From Bacillus infantis NRRL B-14911 (GTDB taxonomy: Bacteria > Bacillota > Bacilli > Bacillales > Cytobacillaceae), in assembly GCF_000473245.1 (NCBI RefSeq), contig NC_022524.1, positions 1,822,501 through 1,886,500 of the forward strand: a stretch of DNA of 64,000 nt, in the 5' to 3' direction. The notes beneath the pieces are model-generated. The model worked only from the letters and a program-made list of their open reading frames with translations, searched no databases and was not told the DNA's origin. The position numbers and the translations under genes are program-made. How positions within the stretch are numbered: the stretch's first letter is position 1; each line of letters opens with the position of its first letter. Positions 28,242 through 38,127 of the stretch are shown here, piece after piece.

Positions 28242-30590
28242 ATGGCAAAAAGAAAAAGAAGGCAATCGAAGAGCAAAGAAAAACTGAAAAAAACTGTGCA
28301 ATATGAACTGACTGGATTGATAATGATTGCTCTGTCAGTGATTTCAATAGCAAAACTCGGTGCGGTCGGGACATCGATCGTCATGTTCTTCCGTTTTTTC
28401 ATGGGAGAATGGTACATACTGGGACTTCTGGGGATGGCTGTGTATGGAGGATATCTGATGTGGAAAAGGGAACGGCCGTATCTTTTCCATACTAAGCTGA
28501 TGGGGCTGTACCTGGTCATCGCGTCCATGCTGCTTCTCAGCCATGTGACACTTTTCCAGCTGCTTTCAAACGGCGGCAAGTTTGAAGATCCAAGTGTCAT
28601 CGGCAACACATGGGAGCTATTCTGGATGGAGGCAGGCGGCGAAACGAGCACGACCGATCTCGGCGGCGGGATGGTTGGCTCGGTGCTGTTTGCGATGTCT
28701 TACTTCTTGTTTGATGAAGCCGGCACAAAGCTGATTGCTGCTTTACTGATTATAATCGGGCTTGTGCTGCTGACCGGAAAGACCTTTGGGGAAGCTGCAG
28801 GCAAGCTGTTTATCTCCATTTGGGGCTTCATCAAAAAGCAATGGGAAGCGTTTTTGGAAGATATGAAGGAATCGAAGCGTAAATTCCGTGAAAGAAGCGA
28901 TGAGCGGAGGCAGAGGCAGGAAGAGCTGCGCCAGTCAGCCGAAGAGCGGGAGCCTGAACCGTCCGTCAATATTTCCCAGCCGCCGCTGCCGGCTGAAGAA
29001 GAGCCTTCGCCTGAACCGATCATTTCAAGCTTCGCTGAGCGGGCTTACCAGCAGCAGCCCGAACCCGTGCCGGAAGCAGCAAAACGGAAGTCCAAGCCGG
29101 GCGGCGAAGAGGCAGCAGAGGAAGAGTCTGCACCAGCCATCACTTTTACAGAGGTGGAAAATGTGGACTATGAGCTTCCTCCGCTGAGCCTTCTTACTCT
29201 GCCGAGGCAGGCGGATCAAAGCGGTGAGTATGAACAGATACATGCCAATGCCGCCAAGCTTGAGCGCACCTTCCAGAGCTTCGGGGTCAAGGCCCGGGTT
29301 ACTCAGGTCCATTTGGGGCCGGCAGTAACCAAGTATGAGGTCCATCCCGATGTGGGCGTGAAGGTAAGCAAAATCGTAAGTTTAAGTGATGACCTGGCCC
29401 TTGCCCTTGCAGCAAAGGGAATCAGGATCGAGGCCCCGATCCCTGGCAAATCGGCGGTGGGGATTGAAGTGCCGAATACAGAGGTTGCCATGGTGTCTCT
29501 GCGTGAAGTGCTGGAGTCCAAGCAGAACGACAGGCCGGACAGCAAGCTGATGATCGGCCTTGGCCGCGATATCACAGGCGAAGCTGTCCTGGCTGAGCTG
29601 AATAAGATGCCCCATCTGCTTGTTGCCGGGGCAACGGGCAGCGGGAAAAGTGTCTGCATCAATGGCATTATCACAAGCATCCTGATGCGCGCCAAGCCGC
29701 ATGAAGTGAAATTGATGATGATCGACCCGAAAATGGTCGAGCTGAATGTGTATAACGGTGCGCCCCATCTGCTGGCACCTGTTGTCACCGATCCAAAGAA
29801 AGCGTCACAGGCGCTGAAAAAAGTGGTCAGTGAGATGGAAAGGCGCTACGAATTATTTTCCCATACAGGGACCCGGAACATTGAAGGCTATAATGAGCAT
29901 GTTAAACGGCATAATGCAGAAGAAGAGGCACAGCAGCCCCTCCTGCCTTATATCGTCGTCATTGTGGACGAGCTGGCAGACCTGATGATGGTGGCATCCT
30001 CGGACGTTGAGGATGCCATTACAAGGCTCGCACAGATGGCGAGGGCCGCAGGGATCCATTTGATCATCGCGACCCAGCGTCCATCTGTAGATGTCATCAC
30101 AGGTGTCATCAAGGCGAATATTCCTTCAAGGATCGCTTTTGCAGTATCCTCCATGACTGATTCCAGGACCATCCTGGACATGGGAGGAGCAGAAAAGCTC
30201 CTTGGACGGGGGGATATGCTGTTCCTTCCTGTCGGCGCTTCTAAGCCGGTCAGGGTCCAGGGCGCTTTTCTTTCCGACGAAGAAGTTGAAGAGGTAGTCG
30301 ATTTCGTCATTTCCCAGCAGAAAGCGCAGTATCAGGAAGAGATGATCCCCGATGATGTGCCGGAAACGGCGTCAGAGGTTGATGACGACCTTTACGAAGA
30401 AGCGGTGGAGCTAATAGTGGAGATGCAGACTGCATCCGTCAGCATGCTTCAGAGGCGCTTCAGAATCGGCTATACCCGGGCGGCAAGGCTCATTGATGAA
30501 ATGGAGCTGAGGGGGATTGTAGGACCATACGAAGGCAGCAAGCCTAGGGCGGTCCTGGTTGCCAAGGCATCAGAGGAAGCAAGTTCATAA
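28242..30590 (+). CDS. spoIIIE: DNA translocase SpoIIIE (FtsK family)
   Basis: 782 residues. Membrane-anchored ATP-driven pump that moves the chromosome into the forespore and clears DNA from division septa. A basic N terminus ([11 protein letters not shown]) is followed by four to five membrane helices (~25-185), a Glu/Pro-rich linker (~205-300), the FtsK alpha/beta motor with Walker [10 protein letters not shown] at ~463 and Walker [14 protein letters not shown], and a C-terminal gamma winged-helix domain (~715-775; [17 protein letters not shown]) that reads orientation sequences. The start follows AGGGTGAT. Confidence 0.97.
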   Translation: MAKRKRRQSKSKEKLKKTVQYELTGLIMIALSVISIAKLGAVGTSIVMFFRFFMGEWYILGLLGMAVYGGYLMWKRERPYLFHTKLMGLYLVIASMLLLSHVTLFQLLSNGGKFEDPSVIGNTWELFWMEAGGETSTTDLGGGMVGSVLFAMSYFLFDEAGTKLIAALLIIIGLVLLTGKTFGEAAGKLFISIWGFIKKQWEAFLEDMKESKRKFRERSDERRQRQEELRQSAEEREPEPSVNISQPPLPAEEEPSPEPIISSFAERAYQQQPEPVPEAAKRKSKPGGEEAAEEESAPAITFTEVENVDYELPPLSLLTLPRQADQSGEYEQIHANAAKLERTFQSFGVKARVTQVHLGPAVTKYEVHPDVGVKVSKIVSLSDDLALALAAKGIRIEAPIPGKSAVGIEVPNTEVAMVSLREVLESKQNDRPDSKLMIGLGRDITGEAVLAELNKMPHLLVAGATGSGKSVCINGIITSILMRAKPHEVKLMMIDPKMVELNVYNGAPHLLAPVVTDPKKASQALKKVVSEMERRYELFSHTGTRNIEGYNEHVKRHNAEEEAQQPLLPYIVVIVDELADLMMVASSDVEDAITRLAQMARAAGIHLIIATQRPSVDVITGVIKANIPSRIAFAVSSMTDSRTILDMGGAEKLLGRGDMLFLPVGASKPVRVQGAFLSDEEVEEVVDFVISQQKAQYQEEMIPDDVPETASEVDDDLYEEAVELIVEMQTASVSMLQRRFRIGYTRAARLIDEMELRGIVGPYEGSKPRAVLVAKASEEASS

Positions 30591-30597
30591 TGGGAAG

Positions 30598-30628
30598 AAA
30601 ACCGGTCCAGGGAGACCGGTTTTTTTTT
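30598..30628 (+). terminator. Terminator after spoIIIE
   Basis: AAACCGGTC (30599-30607), 6-base loop, GACCGGTTT (30614-30622) and a long T run. Confidence 0.92.
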
Positions 30629-30676
30629 GAGCTGAAAAAAAAGATAGCAGAACAGAAGCGAATAAGGTTATACTAT

Positions 30677-30690
30677 TAAAAGCGCTTTCA
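30677..30690 (-). promoter_or_regulatory. cre-like site 1 (CcpA operator)
   Basis: Read on the - strand, TGAAAGCGCTTTTA matches 13 of 14 positions of the catabolite-responsive element TGWAARCGYTWNCW. It lies upstream of the GntR regulator and transporter genes. Confidence 0.55.
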
Positions 30691-30776
30691 TAGTATTGGA
30701 GGGCCGGCACTATTTTTATAGTCAGCGAGTCTTGCATAATGGAAGAACTTTCAATTTAGTTAGGGAATTAATAACA

Positions 30777-30790
30777 GGAAAGCGCTTAAA
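30777..30790 (+). promoter_or_regulatory. cre-like site 2
   Basis: GGAAAGCGCTTAAA matches 12 of 14 cre positions with the central AAGCGCTT core intact, 100 bases after site 1 and about 140 bases before the -10 box. Confidence 0.45.
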
Positions 30791-30917
30791 AAAGAATGGT
30801 TTTTCCTAGTATTTCCGTTTCTGAATCGGGTGATTTTTAAGTGTTTTCTGATAAAGGGATCTAAACCACCTTTTTTCGACAAATTCTCGAAATTCTATTT
30901 ATTTATTAAATAAAAAG

Positions 30918-30926
30918 TGTTATAGT
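30918..30926 (+). promoter_or_regulatory. Extended -10 promoter of the ymfC/transporter region
   Basis: TGTTATAGT is an extended -10 box; transcription should start near 30933, before the operator-like palindrome. Confidence 0.5.
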
Positions 30927-30951
30927 ATTTTCGATTAGTAGGAATCATTAA

Positions 30952-30969
30952 ACATCAGAGGTCTGATGT
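30952..30969. promoter_or_regulatory. 18-bp perfect palindrome, candidate GntR operator
   Basis: ACATCAGA-GG-TCTGATGT is a perfect inverted repeat with a 2-base centre, about 20 bases after the predicted transcription start and 30 bases before the regulator gene. GntR-family repressors usually bind short palindromes like this next to their own genes, so autoregulation by YmfC is the simplest reading. Confidence 0.55.
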
Positions 30970-30998
30970 CTTGAGAAAAAAGGTTGGAGGAACCCTGC

Positions 30999-31724
30999 AT
31001 GTCAATTAAGTCAGATAACCGGCATCTATACCTGCAAGTCATCGATCGATTAAAGCAGGACATTGAAGAAGGGCTCTATAAAGAAAGAGAAAAGCTTCCT
31101 TCTGAATTTGACCTTGCAAAGCAGCTTGGAGTAAGCAGAGCTACACTGCGTGAAGCGCTCCGTATTCTTGAAGAAGAAAACGTGATTATCCGCAGGCATG
31201 GTGTAGGAACCTTTGTGAACGCAAAGCCTCTCTTCACTTCAGGAATCGAGCAGCTTAACAGCGTGACCAATATGATTCTGCAGGCAGGGATGAAACCAGG
31301 AACCGTATTCTTAAGCTCAGTCACTCAGGGGCCGACCGAAGAGGATGTGCGCCGTTTCTCATGTTCGGCGGAGGAAGGGATTGTGGTTATCGAAAGGGTC
31401 AGGACTGCGAATGGGGAGCCTGTAGTCTACTGTGTGGACAAGCTGCCGGAAAAGATACTCCCGGAAAGCTTCACGCATGACCAGGAATCGATTTTTAATG
31501 TGCTCGAAGAAGAAGCCAATAAAAAAATCACCTATGCCGTTGCCCAGATTGAACCGATCGGCTACCACGAGAAGATTTCCCCGATTCTTGAATGTGAACC
31601 GGAAACTGCACTGCTTGTGTTAAAGCAGATGCATTACGACGAAATGGATGAACCAGTCCTTTACTCGGTGAATTATTTTAAGGCCGACAAGTTCAGCTTC
31701 CATGTCCTTCGCAGGAGAATATAA
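30999..31724 (+). CDS. ymfC: GntR/HutC-family transcriptional regulator YmfC
   Basis: 241 residues. An N-terminal winged helix-turn-helix (~5-70; [25 protein letters not shown] in two pieces) is followed by a UTRA ligand-binding domain (~90-235) of the HutC type. It precedes the nucleoside-type ABC transporter, so it probably senses a nucleoside or sugar-related ligand and controls it; this is inferred. The ATG at 30999 follows TTGGAGGAA; an upstream in-frame TTG at 30984 is part of that site. Confidence 0.88.
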   Translation: MSIKSDNRHLYLQVIDRLKQDIEEGLYKEREKLPSEFDLAKQLGVSRATLREALRILEEENVIIRRHGVGTFVNAKPLFTSGIEQLNSVTNMILQAGMKPGTVFLSSVTQGPTEEDVRRFSCSAEEGIVVIERVRTANGEPVVYCVDKLPEKILPESFTHDQESIFNVLEEEANKKITYAVAQIEPIGYHEKISPILECEPETALLVLKQMHYDEMDEPVLYSVNYFKADKFSFHVLRRRI

Positions 31725-31738
31725 TTTTTTTGCGGAAG

Positions 31739-31752
31739 TGAAAGCGAAAACA
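31739..31752 (+). promoter_or_regulatory. cre-like site 3, before the BMP lipoprotein gene
   Basis: TGAAAGCGAAAACA fits the relaxed cre pattern (TG, AA, CG and final CA retained; 12 of 14 for the strict form). Between ymfC and the binding-protein gene, where CcpA binding could repress the transporter. Confidence 0.5.
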
Positions 31753-31813
31753 AATCTGTTTTTCAGAATATTCCTGCTAAAATTTCAAACAAATTCCTTG
31801 GGGGGTACAAACC

Positions 31814-32911
31814 TTGAAAAAGCGTAAATTTGGTTTGGCGCTGTCACTTGTTCTTGCAGCCGGCACGATTCTTGGTGCTTGCGGAAACAGTGAAGAAAAA
31901 GACGATGCAGCTGGTGAAGGCGGCACAGACAAAGAAAAAGCATTCTCTGTTGCAATGGTAACTGATGTCGGCGGTGTTGATGATAAATCATTCAACCAAT
32001 CTGCCTGGGAAGGTCTTCAGGCATTTGGTGAAGAAAACGGCCTGGAAAAAGGCAAAGGCGGCTTTGACTATCTTCAGTCACAATCAGACGCTGACTACGC
32101 AACAAACCTGAACAACCTTGTTCGCCAGGACTTTGATGTTGTGTTCGGTATTGGATTCATGATGCAGGGAGCTGTTGATGAAATCGCTCAGCAGCAGAAA
32201 GATGCCCACTTCGCGATCGTTGATGCAGAAGTACAGCAGCCTAACGTTGCAAGCATCCTTTTCAAAGAGCAGGAAGCTTCTTTCCTTGCTGGGATTGCAG
32301 CTGGTCTAACAACTAAATCAAACAAAATCGGCTTCATCGGCGGTATTGAAGGAGCAGTTATCGAGCGCTTCGAATCCGGCTTCCTTGCAGGTGTACAGGC
32401 GATCAACCCTGAAGCACAAGTAGATGTACAGTACGCTGGCGCATTTGATAAAGCTGAACTTGGCCAGACAATTGCTGCTAAGATGTACTCTTCTGGAGCA
32501 GATGTTATTTTCCACGCTGCCGGAGGAACTGGTAACGGACTATTCAAAGAAGCACGCGACCTTAAGCAGAAAGATCCTTCTAAAGAAATCTGGGCAATCG
32601 GCGTTGACTCCGACCAGACAGCTGAAGGTGTTGTCGGCGACCATAACGTCATCATCACTTCTGCACTTAAGCGCGTTGACAATGCAGTGAAAGACCTTTC
32701 AACAAAAGCTATGGAAGGCAACTTCCCTGGCGGCGAAATCACTACTTACGGTTTAGCTGAAGACGGTGTAGGCCTTGCAGAAATCAATGACGAAGTTTCT
32801 GTGAAATCCGACATCGAAGCTGCTGTAACTGAGTGGCAGGATAAAATCAAGAGCGGCGATGTTGTTGTACCTGGTACAAGAGCTGAGCTTGAAAACTTCA
32901 AGGCTGAATAA
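31814..32911 (+). CDS. BMP-family nucleoside-binding lipoprotein
   Basis: 365 residues. The signal peptide ([18 protein letters not shown]) ends in the lipobox LGAC, so the mature protein is lipid-anchored at about Cys23, with an acidic linker. The BMP (Med/PnrA) periplasmic-binding fold follows, with [18 protein letters not shown] and [19 protein letters not shown]. Relatives bind purine nucleosides; B. subtilis NupN (guanosine) is the likely functional match. The TTG start follows GGGGGG. It is followed by a hairpin and then the ATPase and permeases, a complete transporter. Confidence 0.92.
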   Translation: MKKRKFGLALSLVLAAGTILGACGNSEEKDDAAGEGGTDKEKAFSVAMVTDVGGVDDKSFNQSAWEGLQAFGEENGLEKGKGGFDYLQSQSDADYATNLNNLVRQDFDVVFGIGFMMQGAVDEIAQQQKDAHFAIVDAEVQQPNVASILFKEQEASFLAGIAAGLTTKSNKIGFIGGIEGAVIERFESGFLAGVQAINPEAQVDVQYAGAFDKAELGQTIAAKMYSSGADVIFHAAGGTGNGLFKEARDLKQKDPSKEIWAIGVDSDQTAEGVVGDHNVIITSALKRVDNAVKDLSTKAMEGNFPGGEITTYGLAEDGVGLAEINDEVSVKSDIEAAVTEWQDKIKSGDVVVPGTRAELENFKAE

Positions 32912-32913
32912 TA

Positions 32914-32960
32914 CAAAAAGGGAATAAGGGGGTTGTAAGGCCCACTTATTCCTTTTTAAT
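32914..32960 (+). terminator. Hairpin after the binding-protein gene
   Basis: AAAAAGGGAATAAGGGG pairs with the CCC-A-CTTATTCC-TTTTT arm (right arm ending ~32957). It probably acts as a partial terminator or 3' stabiliser, giving more binding protein than ATPase/permease, as is common in ABC operons. Confidence 0.75.
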
Positions 32961-33181
32961 GCAAATTGCAGGCTGGAACATTAATTGAAGAGCAGAATGA
33001 TTCTGCCTTTCACTTAGTGTTTTAGATATCTTCTCTGAAATATAGATGTTTAAGAAACCTTGAAAACCGGAATGCAAAGCCGCAGGCCGGAGGAATCGGC
33101 ACCTGCCGGATTTTTTTACAGCTTCTAAGGTATGACCTCTTACTACTATATTTTCTATTAATTTGTGCGAGGAGTGGAAGA

Positions 33182-34717
33182 ATGGAATACGTTATTGAAA
33201 TGCTCAATATCCGCAAAGAATTTCCGGGCATCGTCGCAAACGACAATATTACTCTTCAATTGAAGAAGGGTGAGATCCACGCTCTCTTAGGTGAGAACGG
33301 GGCAGGAAAATCAACGCTGATGAACGTGCTGTTTGGCCTGTATCAGCCTGAAAAAGGTGAAATCCGCGTCAACGGAAAGCCGGTCAGCATCACTAACCCG
33401 AACATAGCCAATGACCTTGGCATCGGCATGGTCCATCAGCACTTCATGCTGGTCGACACGTTTACTGTCACTGAAAATATCATTCTCGGAAAAGAAACAA
33501 CAACCGCCGGGAGAATCGATATTAAAAAAGCTGAACAGGAAGTAAGGGAAATCTCTGAGCGCTACGGCTTATCCGTAGATCCCCAGGCAAAGATATCCGA
33601 TATTTCTGTAGGGATGCAGCAGCGTGTTGAAATCCTGAAGACGTTATACAGGGGAGCTGAAATCCTGATTTTTGATGAGCCGACCGCTGTTCTGACTCCG
33701 CAGGAAATCGGCGAGCTGATCCAGATTTTCCGGACATTGATCAAAGAAGGCAAATCTATTATCCTGATCACGCACAAGCTGAAAGAGATCATGGAGGTCT
33801 GCGACAGGGTTACAGTCATCCGCAAAGGTGTCGGCATCGGAACAGTCAACGTAAGCGAGACAGACCCGAATGGGCTGGCAAGCCTGATGGTCGGACGTGA
33901 AGTCACGTTCAAGACAGATAAGAAGGCTGCAGATCCAAAAGAGGTTGCATTTGAAATCAATGGGCTTACGGTTAAAGATTCGAGGGGCGTCCCTGTTGTA
34001 AACAATCTCAATTTAAAGATAAAAGCAGGCGAAATTGTCGGAATTGCCGGTGTTGACGGCAATGGACAAACAGAGCTGATCGAAGCGATCACCGGACTGA
34101 GAAAAGCAGAGGACGGCACCATCAGCCTGAACGGAAAAAATATCAGAAATCTGTCTCCAAGGAAAATCACTGAAAGCGGGATCGGCCATATTCCTCAGGA
34201 CAGGCATAAGCACGGACTGGTGCTGGATTTTCCGATTGGCGATAATATCGTGCTGCAGACATACTACAAAAAGCCTTTCTCCAGGTATGGTGTATTAAAC
34301 TTTAAAGAGATTTACGATAAGGCCCGCAAGCTGATAAAAGAATATGATGTCAGAACGCCGACTGAGTATACAGAGGCAAGGGCATTGTCTGGCGGAAACC
34401 AGCAAAAAGCGATCATCGGCCGTGAAATTGACCGCGACCCTGATTTGCTCATCGCTGCCCAGCCGACAAGGGGCCTTGATGTAGGGGCCATTGAATTCAT
34501 CCATAAGCGCCTGATTGAGCAGCGTGATAACGGCAAAGCCGTTCTGCTTCTTTCTTTCGAGCTGGATGAAATCATGAATGTCAGCGACCGGATTGCCGTT
34601 ATTTATGAAGGTGAGATTGTAGCGGTCGTAGATCCGGCTGAAACGACAGAGCAGGAACTGGGGCTGCTGATGGCAGGGTCGAAAAGAAAGGAAGCGGGTG
34701 AAAAGTCTAATGTCTAG
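33182..34717 (+). CDS. Nucleoside ABC transporter, dual ATP-binding protein
   Basis: 511 residues with two fused ABC domains, as in sugar/nucleoside importers (RbsA/NupO type). First domain: Walker A GENGAGKST (~38-46), signature SVGMQQR, Walker B ILIFDEPTAVL. Second domain: degenerate Walker A (GVDGNGQTE) and Walker B (LLIAAQPTRGLD, with Gln replacing the catalytic Glu) but a good LSGGNQQK signature. So only one composite site is likely to hydrolyse ATP, which is normal for the family. It overlaps the next gene by a few bases. Start ATG after GAGGAGTGG. Confidence 0.93.
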   Translation: MEYVIEMLNIRKEFPGIVANDNITLQLKKGEIHALLGENGAGKSTLMNVLFGLYQPEKGEIRVNGKPVSITNPNIANDLGIGMVHQHFMLVDTFTVTENIILGKETTTAGRIDIKKAEQEVREISERYGLSVDPQAKISDISVGMQQRVEILKTLYRGAEILIFDEPTAVLTPQEIGELIQIFRTLIKEGKSIILITHKLKEIMEVCDRVTVIRKGVGIGTVNVSETDPNGLASLMVGREVTFKTDKKAADPKEVAFEINGLTVKDSRGVPVVNNLNLKIKAGEIVGIAGVDGNGQTELIEAITGLRKAEDGTISLNGKNIRNLSPRKITESGIGHIPQDRHKHGLVLDFPIGDNIVLQTYYKKPFSRYGVLNFKEIYDKARKLIKEYDVRTPTEYTEARALSGGNQQKAIIGREIDRDPDLLIAAQPTRGLDVGAIEFIHKRLIEQRDNGKAVLLLSFELDEIMNVSDRIAVIYEGEIVAVVDPAETTEQELGLLMAGSKRKEAGEKSNV

Positions 34718-35759
34718 TCGTTTGAAAAATATAATGATTCCTTTAATAGCGGTTCTGCTGGGAGTTATTGTCGGCACCATCATCATGATTGCGACAGGCT
34801 ATAATGCGGTTGCCGGTTATACAGCATTGTGGAACGGAGCATTTGGCGAAGTGTATTACACTGGTGAGGTCGTCCGCCAGGTAACGCCATATATATTGGC
34901 CGGTTTGGCTGTAGCGTTTGCATTCAGGACAGGGCTGTTCAATATAGGTGTCGAAGGGCAGCTGATTGTCGGATGGCTTGCGGCTGTCTGGGTCGGGCTT
35001 GCCTTCGATGACCTCCCTAAGTTCATTCATCTTCCGCTTGCTGTACTGGCAGCAGCGGCAGCAGGTGCACTTTGGGCATTCATCCCTGGCTTGCTGAAGG
35101 CTAAGTTCAAGGTTCACGAAGTTATCGTGACCATCATGATGAACTATATTGCCTTGCATGTAACAAACTATATTGTTCGTTCAGTATTGACTGACAATGC
35201 GGACAGAACTGAAAATATCGCAGAGTCAGCTTCTCTGAGATCACCATTCTTTGAAAGCATCACTGACTATTCAAGGCTTCACTGGGGAATTTTGATTGCA
35301 CTCGTTTGTGTGTTCATCATGTGGTTCCTGCTGGAGAAGACTTCCAAAGGATATGAATTGAAGGCAGTAGGCTTTAACCAGCATGCATCCCAGTATGCCG
35401 GAATGAATGTAAGCTCTAATATTATTTTATCAATGGTCATTTCAGGTGCTTTTGCAGGGCTTGCCGGTGCAATGGAAGGTCTGGGCACCTTTGGCTATGC
35501 AGCAATCAAAGGCGGGTTCACCGGCGTCGGTTTTGATGGAATCGCAGTTGCGCTCCTAGGGGCAAACGGTCCGATCGGAATCGTGTTTGCCGCTATCCTG
35601 TTCGGCGGCCTTAAAGTAGGGGCACTGAATATGCCTCTTGAGGCCGGAGTGCCGAATGAACTGGTAGATATCATCATCGCGCTGATTGTATTCTTTGTAG
35701 CAGCCAGCTACATGATTCGCATCGTCATTGATAAGTTTGGCAAGAAGGGGGTGAAATAA
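34710..35759 (+). CDS. Nucleoside ABC transporter permease (first)
   Basis: About 349 residues with 8-10 hydrophobic helices, BPD_transp_2 family. GLFNIGVEGQLIVGWLAA and the conserved LAGAMEGLG stretch mark NupP-type permeases. The ATG at 34710 overlaps the ATPase stop and follows GGTGA at 8 bases; an alternative GTG at 34698 would add four residues. It pairs with the next gene to form the channel. Confidence 0.92.
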   Translation: MSSRLKNIMIPLIAVLLGVIVGTIIMIATGYNAVAGYTALWNGAFGEVYYTGEVVRQVTPYILAGLAVAFAFRTGLFNIGVEGQLIVGWLAAVWVGLAFDDLPKFIHLPLAVLAAAAAGALWAFIPGLLKAKFKVHEVIVTIMMNYIALHVTNYIVRSVLTDNADRTENIAESASLRSPFFESITDYSRLHWGILIALVCVFIMWFLLEKTSKGYELKAVGFNQHASQYAGMNVSSNIILSMVISGAFAGLAGAMEGLGTFGYAAIKGGFTGVGFDGIAVALLGANGPIGIVFAAILFGGLKVGALNMPLEAGVPNELVDIIIALIVFFVAASYMIRIVIDKFGKKGVK

Positions 35760-36719
35760 GTGGGCTTTATGGATATTTTGCTGATCATTGTTCCTTCCAC
35801 GCTATTATGGGCGGCACCGCTTATTTTCACTGCATTGGGCGGAAATTTCTCTGAGCGCTCCGGTGTTGTCAACATCGGACTCGAAGGATTAATGGTTATA
35901 GGAGCGTTCACTGCAATCGTATTTAACCTGACATTTGTTGATTCACTGGGAAAAGCAACTCCATGGCTCGCTTTGGTCGCAGCGCTGGTTGTCGGCGGAC
36001 TGTTCGCCCTCATCCATGCGGTAGCTTCCATCACATTCCGGGCTGATCAGACTGTTTCCGGGGTAGCCATCAACCTGCTGGCAATCGGACTTGCATTATT
36101 CCTTGTCAAGTTCATCTATGATAAAGGCCAGACAGATATCATCCAGGTGGGCTTCAGCAAGGTCGATATACCATTATTAAGCGATATACCAATCATAGGG
36201 GAAATCCTTTTCTCCAATACCTATTATACATCCTTTGTTGCTATCATCATCGCTTTCATTGCATGGTATGTGATGTTCAAAACGCCATTCGGCCTCCGTC
36301 TGAGATCAGTCGGTGAACATCCGATGGCTGCTGATACGATGGGCATCAATGTAACAAGAATGCGTTATATCGGCGTAGTCATCTCAGGTGCGCTTGCAGG
36401 TGTCGGCGGCGGAGTTTATGCACAGTCGATTTCTTCTGACTTCGGGCACGCTACCATCAGCGGGCAGGGCTTTATGGCTTTGGCAGCACTGATCTTCGGT
36501 AAATGGCATCCGCTTGGAGCAATGGGCGCTGCTTTGTTCTTCGGCTTTGCCCAGAGCTTGAGCATTGTAGGCTCCAGCCTGCCGCTGCTTGAGAACATTC
36601 CGAATGTTTATCTGCTGATTGCGCCTTATGTCCTGACCATCCTGGCATTGACAGGCTTCATCGGCCGCGCAGATGCACCGAAGGCACTCGGTACTCCATA
36701 TATAAAAGGAAAAAGATAA
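35760..36719 (+). CDS. Nucleoside ABC transporter permease (second)
   Basis: 319 residues, again BPD_transp_2 family with many membrane helices; ERSGVVNIGLEGLMVIGA is the paralogous form of the motif in the first permease. NupQ-type partner. GTG start directly after the preceding stop, with AAGGGGGTG at the right distance. It ends the operon; a terminator follows. Confidence 0.92.
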   Translation: MGFMDILLIIVPSTLLWAAPLIFTALGGNFSERSGVVNIGLEGLMVIGAFTAIVFNLTFVDSLGKATPWLALVAALVVGGLFALIHAVASITFRADQTVSGVAINLLAIGLALFLVKFIYDKGQTDIIQVGFSKVDIPLLSDIPIIGEILFSNTYYTSFVAIIIAFIAWYVMFKTPFGLRLRSVGEHPMAADTMGINVTRMRYIGVVISGALAGVGGGVYAQSISSDFGHATISGQGFMALAALIFGKWHPLGAMGAALFFGFAQSLSIVGSSLPLLENIPNVYLLIAPYVLTILALTGFIGRADAPKALGTPYIKGKR

Positions 36720-36725
36720 TCATAC

Positions 36726-36755
36726 TGAACCCGGTCATGCAGGCCGGGTTTTTCA
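36726..36755 (+). terminator. Terminator after the nucleoside transporter
   Basis: AACCCGG (36728-36734), 9-base loop, CCGGGTT (36744-36750) and T run. Confidence 0.88.
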
Positions 36756-36871
36756 ATTGTTTTGATAGATTGCCATTTAAGGAAAAAATTAACTGAATAG
36801 ATTGACTCTTGGAAAAACCTGCCTTAAAATTAAATAGTTAATATTCTATCATTTCTGATCGGGGCCGTCAT

Positions 36872-37939
36872 ATGCCAAAATCCTTGTTTTTCGATGATTA
36901 TCATACAGATAAGATTGTTTCCTATAGCAGATGGTTCTTTCTCCTTCTGGTCCTCTTCATAAGCCATTCACCAGCTGCTCCATTTCAGGCAGAGAAGACA
37001 GCGCTTCCGGCAGTCCTTGCCGTATTTTCCTTCATCTATATTACAGCTGCCCATATATGTACAAGCTTTATAAAAAACGGAAAAGCAAGCAGGCGCCTTG
37101 CGGCTGTATGGACTGGCTGCGACCATATTGCTGCAGCTGTCCTGTATATGATTTCTGGAGACGGGGCTGCCGTCTTTTATCCACTGGCCATCCTGCTTAC
37201 CGTGACTGCAGCCATCAGGATGCGCACTAAAGGTGCACTGTTTTCAGCATTGTTCTTTTCAGCTTCTATTCTGGCCGGGACAGATTTAGGGCAAGATGCA
37301 GAACACCTTCTTCTTCCATTGGGGAGCCTCTGGATAACCGGAATTCTGGCCGGTGGTGCCGCTGTCAGGGAAACGAGGCAAAAGTCTCAGATCGAAAAAT
37401 TAAAAAGAATGGTGTACACAGATTTCCTAACCGGGCTTGCCAATAGAAGAGCATTCCATGAGCACCTGAACCTTATAGAAAAAACAGCGGAACCCTGCTT
37501 CATCCTTTTAGCTGATGTAGATAATTTCAAAGGTATCAACGACTATTACGGCCATCTTGAAGGCGATGAAGTGCTGAAAAAGCTGGGCCGCACTTTCATG
37601 AGGGCTGAAAAGCTGAACGGCTGCAGAATTTACCGCTATGGAGGAGAAGAATTTGCCTTCCTTATCCCTGGGAACCGCGAGGAAAAGGTCATTAACATCC
37701 TGACGGGCCTTCTGGACAGTGTGGCTCAGGAGGTTATGGCCGGAGGGAAACAGCCTGTCACAATGAGCTTTGGCGCCAGTTTCTTAAGCAGCGGAAATAC
37801 AAAGCTTGCACTTGAAGAAGCCGATGCCCTGCTTTACCAGGCCAAAACCAGCGGGAAAAGCAGGGCCATTTTCAGCAGCGGCCTTATCATGAAGAATACG
37901 CTGCCATCAAAAAAAATCATGAGTGCCAATAGCGGATAA
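36872..37939 (+). CDS. Membrane-bound GGDEF diguanylate cyclase
   Basis: 355 residues. About five hydrophobic helices (~18-170) with no recognised sensory domain lead through a short coiled linker to a GGDEF domain (~185-340): DFLTGLANRRAF, ADVDNFKGINDYYGH and the active-site loop YRYGGEEF. The GGEEF signature is active in c-di-GMP synthesis. No RxxD inhibitory site is seen just before the loop (LNGC at that place), so product inhibition is likely absent. Not part of the B. subtilis gene order here; an accessory gene between the transporter and ymfF. The ribosome-binding site (GGGG) is weak. Confidence 0.9.
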   Translation: MPKSLFFDDYHTDKIVSYSRWFFLLLVLFISHSPAAPFQAEKTALPAVLAVFSFIYITAAHICTSFIKNGKASRRLAAVWTGCDHIAAAVLYMISGDGAAVFYPLAILLTVTAAIRMRTKGALFSALFFSASILAGTDLGQDAEHLLLPLGSLWITGILAGGAAVRETRQKSQIEKLKRMVYTDFLTGLANRRAFHEHLNLIEKTAEPCFILLADVDNFKGINDYYGHLEGDEVLKKLGRTFMRAEKLNGCRIYRYGGEEFAFLIPGNREEKVINILTGLLDSVAQEVMAGGKQPVTMSFGASFLSSGNTKLALEEADALLYQAKTSGKSRAIFSSGLIMKNTLPSKKIMSANSG

Positions 37940-37950
37940 GTATAATCTAA

Positions 37951-37982
37951 GAGCAGTCTCCATAAAAGGGGCTGCTTTGTTT
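37951..37982 (+). terminator. Terminator after the GGDEF gene
   Basis: AGCAGTCTC (37952-37960) pairs with GGGGCTGCT (37968-37976) using two G:U pairs, followed by TTGTTT. Confidence 0.65.
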
Positions 37983-38029
37983 ATCACAAAAATACCCTCT
38001 TTGGCATACCTTCCCTGCGCATCAATCAT

Positions 38030-38059
38030 TTGCTATCTCAATTTAGGAAACGTTATAGT
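38030..38059 (+). promoter_or_regulatory. Sigma-A promoter before ymfF
   Basis: TTGCTA (38030-38035), 18-base spacer, TATAGT (38054-38059). The transcript would carry the long hairpin repeat in its leader. Confidence 0.6.
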
Positions 38060-38127
38060 TAGAATATGTTTTATTTTTATGGAGAAGATTAAAAAATAAC
38101 CTGAGCAGCGTCTACATAAGATAAGAA

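Noticed and set aside
34050-34480. Second ABC domain of the nucleoside ATPase as a damaged gene
   Set aside because: The degenerate Walker motifs are typical for this transporter family and not a sign of decay.
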